Source of the DNA: Streptomyces showdoensis
Lineage (GTDB): Bacteria; Actinomycetota; Actinomycetes; Streptomycetales; Streptomycetaceae
Direction of reading: 5' to 3'
DNA length: 64,000 nt
NCBI RefSeq assembly: GCF_039535475.1
Contig: NZ_BAAAXG010000012.1
Coordinates: 1 to 64,000, forward strand
The notes below the pieces were generated by a model that worked only from the letters and a program-made list of their open reading frames with translations, did not search any database and had not been told where the DNA came from. Position 1 is the first letter of the stretch; every line of letters starts with the position of its first letter. The translations under genes and the position numbers were made by a program. Positions 59,594 to 64,000 of this stretch are shown piece by piece.

Positions 59594-61441
59594 TCATCCG
59601 GAGGCCGCGTCGAGCTCCTCGTCCAGGGCGATCGCCGCCGAGATCAGCGCGAGATGCGTGAACGCCTGCGGGAAGTTGCCCAGTTGCTCGCCCGCCGGGC
59701 CGATCTCCTCCGAGAAGAGCCCGACGTGGTTGGCGTAGGTCAGCATCTTGTCGAAGGAGTACCGCGCCTCGTCCAGCCGCCCGGCCCGCGCGAGCGCCCC
59801 CACGTACAGGAAGCTGCACAGCGAGAAGGTGCCCTCGCCGCCCCGCAGCCCGTCGGGCGACGCCGCCGGGTCGTAGCGGTAGACGAGGCTGTCGGTGACC
59901 AGCTCGGCCCCCATCGCGTCGAGCGTCGACAGCCAGCGCGGGTCCGAGGGCGCGATGAACCCGACCGCCGGCATCAGCAGCAGCGAGGCGTCCAGCACCT
60001 CGCTCCCGTAGTGCTGCACGAAGGCCCGCCGCTCCTCGCTCCAGCCCCGCTCCATCACCTGACGCAGGATCGCGTCCCGGGCCGCGGTCCATCCCGCCAG
60101 GTCGGCGGGCCGGGCGAAGCGGGTGGCCAGCCGGATGCCCCGGTCGAAGGCGGTCCAGCACATCACCCGGCTGTACGTGAAGTCCTGCCGCCCGCCCCGG
60201 GTCTCCCAGATGCCCTCGTCGGGCCGGTCCCAGCTGCCGGCCAGCCAGTCGAGCACGTCCGACACGGCGAGCCAGCCGTCCCACCCGATCCGCCGGGCCG
60301 CGCTCCCGCCCTCGCGGGCGAGCCCGAAGACCGCCTCGCCGTAGATGTCGAGCTGGAGCTGCGCGGCCGCCCCGTTGCCCCGCCGGACCGGGGCGGAGCC
60401 GCGATACCCCTCCAGGTGGTCGAGGGTCTCCTCGGTGAGGTACGGGTCGCCGTCGACCCGGTACATGATCTGCAGCGGCTCGCCGGTCACCGTCCGCTGC
60501 TCGCGCAGCCGCGTGCCCAGCCACAGGCGGAAGGCGTCCGCCTCCTCCTCGAAGCCGAGGCCGAGCAGCGCGTGCACCGACAGCGAGGCGTCCCGCACCC
60601 AGGTGTAGCGGTAGTCCCAGTTGCGCTCCCCGCCGATCCGCTCGGGCAGGCCCATGGTGGCGGCGGCGACCGGGGCGCCGGTGGGCGCGTACGTCAGCAG
60701 CTTGAGGGTGATCGCCGAGCGGTTGACGCCCGCCTGCCACCGGCCCCGGTAGCGGCTGCGCCGGATCCAGCGGTGCCAGAAGTCGCGGGTCCGACGGAAG
60801 TCCTCGGTCAGCGAGGCCCGGTCGACCGGCGGCGGCGGCCCGGCGCCCGCCTCGTCCAGGGTCAGCACGACCGCCGCCACGTCCCCCTGCGCCAGCTCCA
60901 CCGCCGCCCGTACGTCGCGCCCGTCCGGGCCGTCCCGCAGCAGCTCCACGGGCCCGGCGGTCTGCAGCACCGCCCGGATCCCGGGCCCCGCGAACGTGGC
61001 CGTGCCCGCACCGTCCAGGGTCAGCTCGTGCCCGGCCCGCCCGTAGTCGAAGCGCGGCCGGCACTCCACGGAGAAGCGGACCCGGCCGCGCGGCACCCGC
61101 AGCACCCGGATCAGCCGGTGCCGGGCCGTGGCCGTCTCCGGCCGGTCCAGCGGCATGAAGTCGGCGACCTCGCCGACCCCGTCCGCGGTGAGGAAACGGG
61201 TCACGAGGACCGCCGTGTCGGCGAAGTACAGCTGCCGGGTGGTGACGTCGGGCGCGTCGACGGTGACGGCGAAGTGCCCGCCGCGCTCGTGGTCCAGCAG
61301 GGCGGCGAAGACGCTCGGCGAGTCGAAGCGGGGCGCGCAGAGCCAGTCGACGACCCCGTCGGACGAGACCAGGGCCGCGGTCTGCAGATCTCCCACGAGC
61401 CCGTGGTCGGCGATGGGCGGATAGCGGCGCACCGGGCTCAC
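59594..61441 (-). CDS. GH15-family glucanase (glucoamylase/trehalase type)
   Basis: A 615-residue GH15 enzyme: N-terminal beta-sandwich (IADHGLVGDLQTAALVSSDG, VDWLCAPRFDSPSVF) and an (alpha/alpha)6 barrel with GGERNWDYRYTWVRDAS, PDEGIWETRGG (acid Glu) and the C-terminal FSEEIGPAGEQLGNFPQAFT. This cytosolic group includes actinobacterial trehalases and maltooligosaccharide glucoamylases. No signal peptide. GTG 61441. Confidence 0.92.
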   Translation of the reverse strand: MSPVRRYPPIADHGLVGDLQTAALVSSDGVVDWLCAPRFDSPSVFAALLDHERGGHFAVTVDAPDVTTRQLYFADTAVLVTRFLTADGVGEVADFMPLDRPETATARHRLIRVLRVPRGRVRFSVECRPRFDYGRAGHELTLDGAGTATFAGPGIRAVLQTAGPVELLRDGPDGRDVRAAVELAQGDVAAVVLTLDEAGAGPPPPVDRASLTEDFRRTRDFWHRWIRRSRYRGRWQAGVNRSAITLKLLTYAPTGAPVAAATMGLPERIGGERNWDYRYTWVRDASLSVHALLGLGFEEEADAFRLWLGTRLREQRTVTGEPLQIMYRVDGDPYLTEETLDHLEGYRGSAPVRRGNGAAAQLQLDIYGEAVFGLAREGGSAARRIGWDGWLAVSDVLDWLAGSWDRPDEGIWETRGGRQDFTYSRVMCWTAFDRGIRLATRFARPADLAGWTAARDAILRQVMERGWSEERRAFVQHYGSEVLDASLLLMPAVGFIAPSDPRWLSTLDAMGAELVTDSLVYRYDPAASPDGLRGGEGTFSLCSFLYVGALARAGRLDEARYSFDKMLTYANHVGLFSEEIGPAGEQLGNFPQAFTHLALISAAIALDEELDAASG

Positions 61442-61595
61442 GGGACCTCCTCGGCCGGGGGAACGGACGCCGGTCCGGACCGTGCTCCGACGGCCCCGGC
61501 GCGACCCGACGTGACCCGAGCCTCACGGCGATCGGCCGGTCCGACCAGGCGGGATCGGCCGAACGGGGGACACGGCGGTGCCCGCCCCCGGGCCC

Positions 61596-62606
61596 CTACC
61601 GCAGCGGCTCGCTCAGCTCGATCGCGCGCAGGGCCGCCGCCAGCGCCGGCTCGTCGCCGACGTCGAGGGCCGTGTCGGTCAGCTTGACGACGTGCTCGTC
61701 GCCGTGGGCCAGGGCCCGCTCGAAGACCTCCTCGGCGGTGACGGAGCCGGGCGGGACGTACGCGACCGGGGCGTCCGGCGCGTACATCGAGGTCACGGCC
61801 GCCGAGGCCGTCCAGGCCGCCCGCAGGCTGGGCACCCACAGCTCGCGGGGGAGCGCCGGCAGGGCCCGCAGCACCGCGTTGGGCGCCGTCGCCGCGTGCA
61901 CCAGCATCGTCTCCTCGCCGTGCCCGTGCGTGGCGTACCGGTGGGTGGCCGCCCGCACCAGCTCGGCCAGCAGCCGCCGCGCCTCCTCCGGGTCCGTCAC
62001 CCCGTCCGCCCACACCGGCAGCGCGTCGACCCGGGCGAGCCGGTCGGGGAAGCCGCCGTCCCGCTCCCCGATCGGCCGGACCGCGTCGAGCGCGTCGGCG
62101 GCCCGCGCGGCGCCGGGCAGCGGGGCGAGGCCCTCGACGGGGCGGTGGCGCGCGGCCCAGTACCCGAGACCGTGCGCGAGTTCGGTCAGCCGCGGCGCGG
62201 TCTCCTCGCCCGCGAGCAGGGTGCGCACGCCGTGCCCCACCCGGATGACGGGGTGCGTGGAACCGCCGTACAGGCCCGGCAGCAGCCGCGGCCACCACAC
62301 GGCGAGCACCTCGCGCCAGGGCCGCTCGGCGAGCTCGCGCCCGAAGTGGCCGATCCAGTCGGCGGCCCGCCGCGGGTCCCCCAGCGCGCGCCGCCAGTCG
62401 GCCGCGGTGACCGGCTCGACGCCGGCCGGGAACTCCTCCAGCCGGGGCGCGTAGCGGTCGAGCCAGCGGTGCACCGACCCGGCCCGCCCGTGGGCGGCGA
62501 GGGCCTCGACGGCCATCGGGGCGTGGTTGGTGAGCCGCCCGAGCCGCTCGGGCCCGGAGGAGTGCAGGCGCTGGAGCGCCTCGTCGAGCGTGCCTGTCGT
62601 GTCCAT
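61596..62606 (-). CDS. Questin oxidase-like family protein (DUF4243)
   Basis: A 336-residue protein of the questin oxidase-like/DUF4243 family: LTNHAPMAVEALAAHGRA, HRWLDRYAPRLEEFP, HPVIRVGHGVRTL, THGHGEETMLVHAATAPNAV and HGDEHVVKLTDTAL, with the conserved His positions. Fungal relatives catalyse a Baeyer-Villiger-type ring opening; bacterial members are uncharacterised except where fused to indigoidine-type NRPSs. It is not adjacent to the C-nucleoside cluster and is probably independent. Confidence 0.8.
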   Translation of the reverse strand: MDTTGTLDEALQRLHSSGPERLGRLTNHAPMAVEALAAHGRAGSVHRWLDRYAPRLEEFPAGVEPVTAADWRRALGDPRRAADWIGHFGRELAERPWREVLAVWWPRLLPGLYGGSTHPVIRVGHGVRTLLAGEETAPRLTELAHGLGYWAARHRPVEGLAPLPGAARAADALDAVRPIGERDGGFPDRLARVDALPVWADGVTDPEEARRLLAELVRAATHRYATHGHGEETMLVHAATAPNAVLRALPALPRELWVPSLRAAWTASAAVTSMYAPDAPVAYVPPGSVTAEEVFERALAHGDEHVVKLTDTALDVGDEPALAAALRAIELSEPLR

Positions 62607-62858
62607 GAGAGGGACGGTAGGCGGGCCGGTGCGACGGCGGAACGGGCCGGGGACGTAGGGCGGGCGGACGAAGGGCGGAGGACGCACGCAGGACGGGCGG
62701 AGGACGGACCTAGGACCCGGGGCCCCCGTCCGGCGTCCGTCCGGCGTCCGTCCGGCCGGTGTCCTCCGGGCCGACGCCGGTGGGACGCCGGGTGTCGCGT
62801 CAGTACGATGGGCGGCCGGGTACCCGTTCCGGGGGACGGCGAGGCGGAGGGCGGCAGG

Positions 62859-63239
62859 ATGGCGGAGGTTCCGCGACGGCGTGGGCAGGGCGAGCTGGAG
62901 ACCCTGGTGCTGGCCGCGCTGCGGGCCGCCGACGGGCCGGTCACGGCCGGCTGGGTGCAGGAGCGGCTCGGCGGCGACCTCGCGTACACCACCGTCATCA
63001 CGATCCTGACCCGCCTGCACACGAAGGGCGCCGTCGCGCGGGAGCGGGCGGGCCGGTCCTTCGAGTGGACGGCCGTCGCGGACGAGGCGGGTCTCGCCGC
63101 GCTGCGGATGCGCCGGGTCCTGGACGGCGAGTCCGACCGGGAGGCGGTGCTCGCCCGGTTCGTGACGGGACTGTCCTCGGCGGAGGAGCAGTTGGTGCGC
63201 GAGCTCCTGGCCCAGGCCGGGGAGGACGGGGAGGACTGA
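62859..63239 (+). CDS. BlaI/MecI family repressor
   Basis: A 126-residue winged-helix repressor: RRRGQGELETLVLAALRAAD, PVTAGWVQERLGGDLAYTTV, then ITILTRLHTKGAVARERAGR. Members repress beta-lactamase-type or other stress genes and are inactivated through a BlaR1-like protease. GGAGG lies 8 bp before ATG 62859. The M56 peptidase gene follows by 4 bp, the standard pairing in Streptomyces. Confidence 0.93.
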   Translation: MAEVPRRRGQGELETLVLAALRAADGPVTAGWVQERLGGDLAYTTVITILTRLHTKGAVARERAGRSFEWTAVADEAGLAALRMRRVLDGESDREAVLARFVTGLSSAEEQLVRELLAQAGEDGED

Positions 63240-63243
63240 CGCC

Positions 63244-64000
63244 ATGGGGGTCTTCGTCTTCCTGCCGCTGGTCCTCCCGCTGACCGCCTGGCCGGTCGCG
63301 CGACTGGCCGAACAGCACCTGCACCCGCGCACCGCGACCCGGATGCTGACCGCCGTCGCCGCCGTCCTCGCGCTGTGCAGCACGCTGTGCCTGGCGCTGC
63401 TGGTGGTCGTCGGCACGGCCCAGCTCCCCGGCAACCCGCTCCCCGACGCCTGGTCCGACCCCGAGGTGCGGGCCGCGGTGCCGTACGACGAGGTGGCCGG
63501 CCGGCTCGCGATCCCCGCGCTGCTCGCCGTACTGGCCGCCTGCGGCTGGACGCTCGCGCGGCACCGGCGGGTGCGCCGCCGGGCGGAGCGCGCGCTCGCC
63601 CTCCTGCCCGCCCGCGCGGTCGCCGTGCTGCCCGACGAACTCCCTTACGCGTACGCGCTGCCCGGCGGGCGGCGGGACCGGGTGGTGGTCAGCCGCGGGA
63701 TGCTGGCGCGGCTCGGCTCGCGCGAGCGCCGTGCGCTCTTCGCGCACGAGCGGGCCCACCTGGAGGGCCGCCACCACCGCTTCCTGCTGGCCGTGCGCGT
63801 GGCGGCGCGCGCCAACCCCTTTCTGCGCCCGCTGAGCACCGCCGTCGGCTACACCGCCGAGCGGTGGGCCGACGAGGAGGCCGCCGCGCGGGTCGGCAGC
63901 CGCCGGGCCGTGGCCCGCGCCATCGGCAAGTCCGCCCTGGTGTCGGCCGGGGCGCCGGCCCCGACCCTGGCCGGTTTCGCCGTGACCGGCCCGGTGCCGC
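63244..64000 (+). CDS. M56 family (BlaR1-like) membrane metallopeptidase, partial at window end
   Basis: The first 252 residues of a BlaR1-type protease. Helices lie near 1-18, 35-60 and 85-105. The zinc motif LFAHERAHLEGRHH (HExxH) follows a DRVVVSRGMLARLG segment, with the distal Glu likely in AERWADEEAAA. It probably senses a ligand and cuts the BlaI-type repressor encoded 4 bp upstream, although Streptomyces versions usually lack the penicillin-binding domain. The 3' end is beyond the window. Confidence 0.9.
   Translation, partial: MGVFVFLPLVLPLTAWPVARLAEQHLHPRTATRMLTAVAAVLALCSTLCLALLVVVGTAQLPGNPLPDAWSDPEVRAAVPYDEVAGRLAIPALLAVLAACGWTLARHRRVRRRAERALALLPARAVAVLPDELPYAYALPGGRRDRVVVSRGMLARLGSRERRALFAHERAHLEGRHHRFLLAVRVAARANPFLRPLSTAVGYTAERWADEEAAARVGSRRAVARAIGKSALVSAGAPAPTLAGFAVTGPVP

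Noticed and set aside
61596..62606. DUF4243 gene as part of a minimycin/indigoidine-type C-nucleoside cluster
   Set aside because: It is 9 kb away beyond housekeeping genes, and no indigoidine-type NRPS is present.
62607..62858. Regulatory RNA in the gap before the BlaI gene
   Set aside because: The gap holds CGTCCGTCCGG-type direct repeats and GGACG words but no conserved RNA fold or clear terminator that I can support.

Overview
The window is high-GC actinobacterial DNA and almost certainly a Streptomyces chromosome. The signs are strong GC3 bias, GTG/TTG starts, rare TTA (bldA) codons, ATGA/GTGA stop-start overlaps, DUF397, SAV_915 and TerB proteins, and dense regulator-plus-enzyme islands. 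It carries about 60 genes, one tRNA-Trp(CCA), one cobalamin riboswitch and many strong hairpin terminators.

Layout. 0.1-4.3 kb: a damaged 3-hydroxyacyl-CoA dehydrogenase gene abuts, head to head, a vanadium haloperoxidase gene that has lost its 5' end. HPP-family, rhodanese and cupin genes follow it. 4.7-10.4 kb: a three-gene operon encodes a B12-binding subunit, a 1095-residue fusion of a glutamate mutase E subunit to a flavoprotein of the CreE/HpyO class, and an acyl-CoA synthetase. 10.5-14.8 kb: two TetR repressors, each divergent from an enzyme gene and with visible palindromic operators, then a LysR regulator. 14.9-31.9 kb: TerB, gap, metE with its riboswitch, two DUF3592-like genes (one frameshifted), an ECF sigma factor with a Met/His-rich membrane protein, MFS and GH88 genes, tRNA-Trp, and a divergent acyl-CoA dehydrogenase / CoA-transferase / acyl-CoA ligase set. 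32.0-39.5 kb: a zinc/manganese-type ABC transporter, a Tat-exported DJ-1 protein, lysA, SAV_915, an unknown acidic protein and trpF.

39.8-52.0 kb is a compact biosynthetic cluster of two divergent operons around a MarR regulator. The left arm holds a PsuG-type C-glycosynthase with its HAD phosphatase, a DsbA-like protein, a cytidine-deaminase-fold enzyme, paired SMR exporters, a DHA2 MFS exporter and an Asp/Glu racemase homologue. The right arm holds a free-standing adenylation enzyme with a TTA codon, a carrier protein, an ectoine-synthase-like cyclase, an acyl-CoA dehydrogenase, a transglutaminase-like protein, a second racemase homologue and a small protein. This matches the logic known for the maleimide C-nucleoside showdomycin: an amino acid (glutamine) is loaded on a carrier, cyclised and oxidised to an aminopyrrole carboxylate, C-ribosylated by SdmA, dephosphorylated and autoxidised. 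I call it a showdomycin-type cluster.

52.1-64 kb is housekeeping and conserved Streptomyces content: a phytase-like esterase, DUF397, a small membrane protein, the mutA-mutB-meaB methylmalonyl-CoA mutase operon, a GH15 glucanase, a questin-oxidase-like protein and a BlaI/M56 pair. Cobalamin recurs across the window: the metE riboswitch, the glutamate-mutase-like pair and methylmalonyl-CoA mutase.
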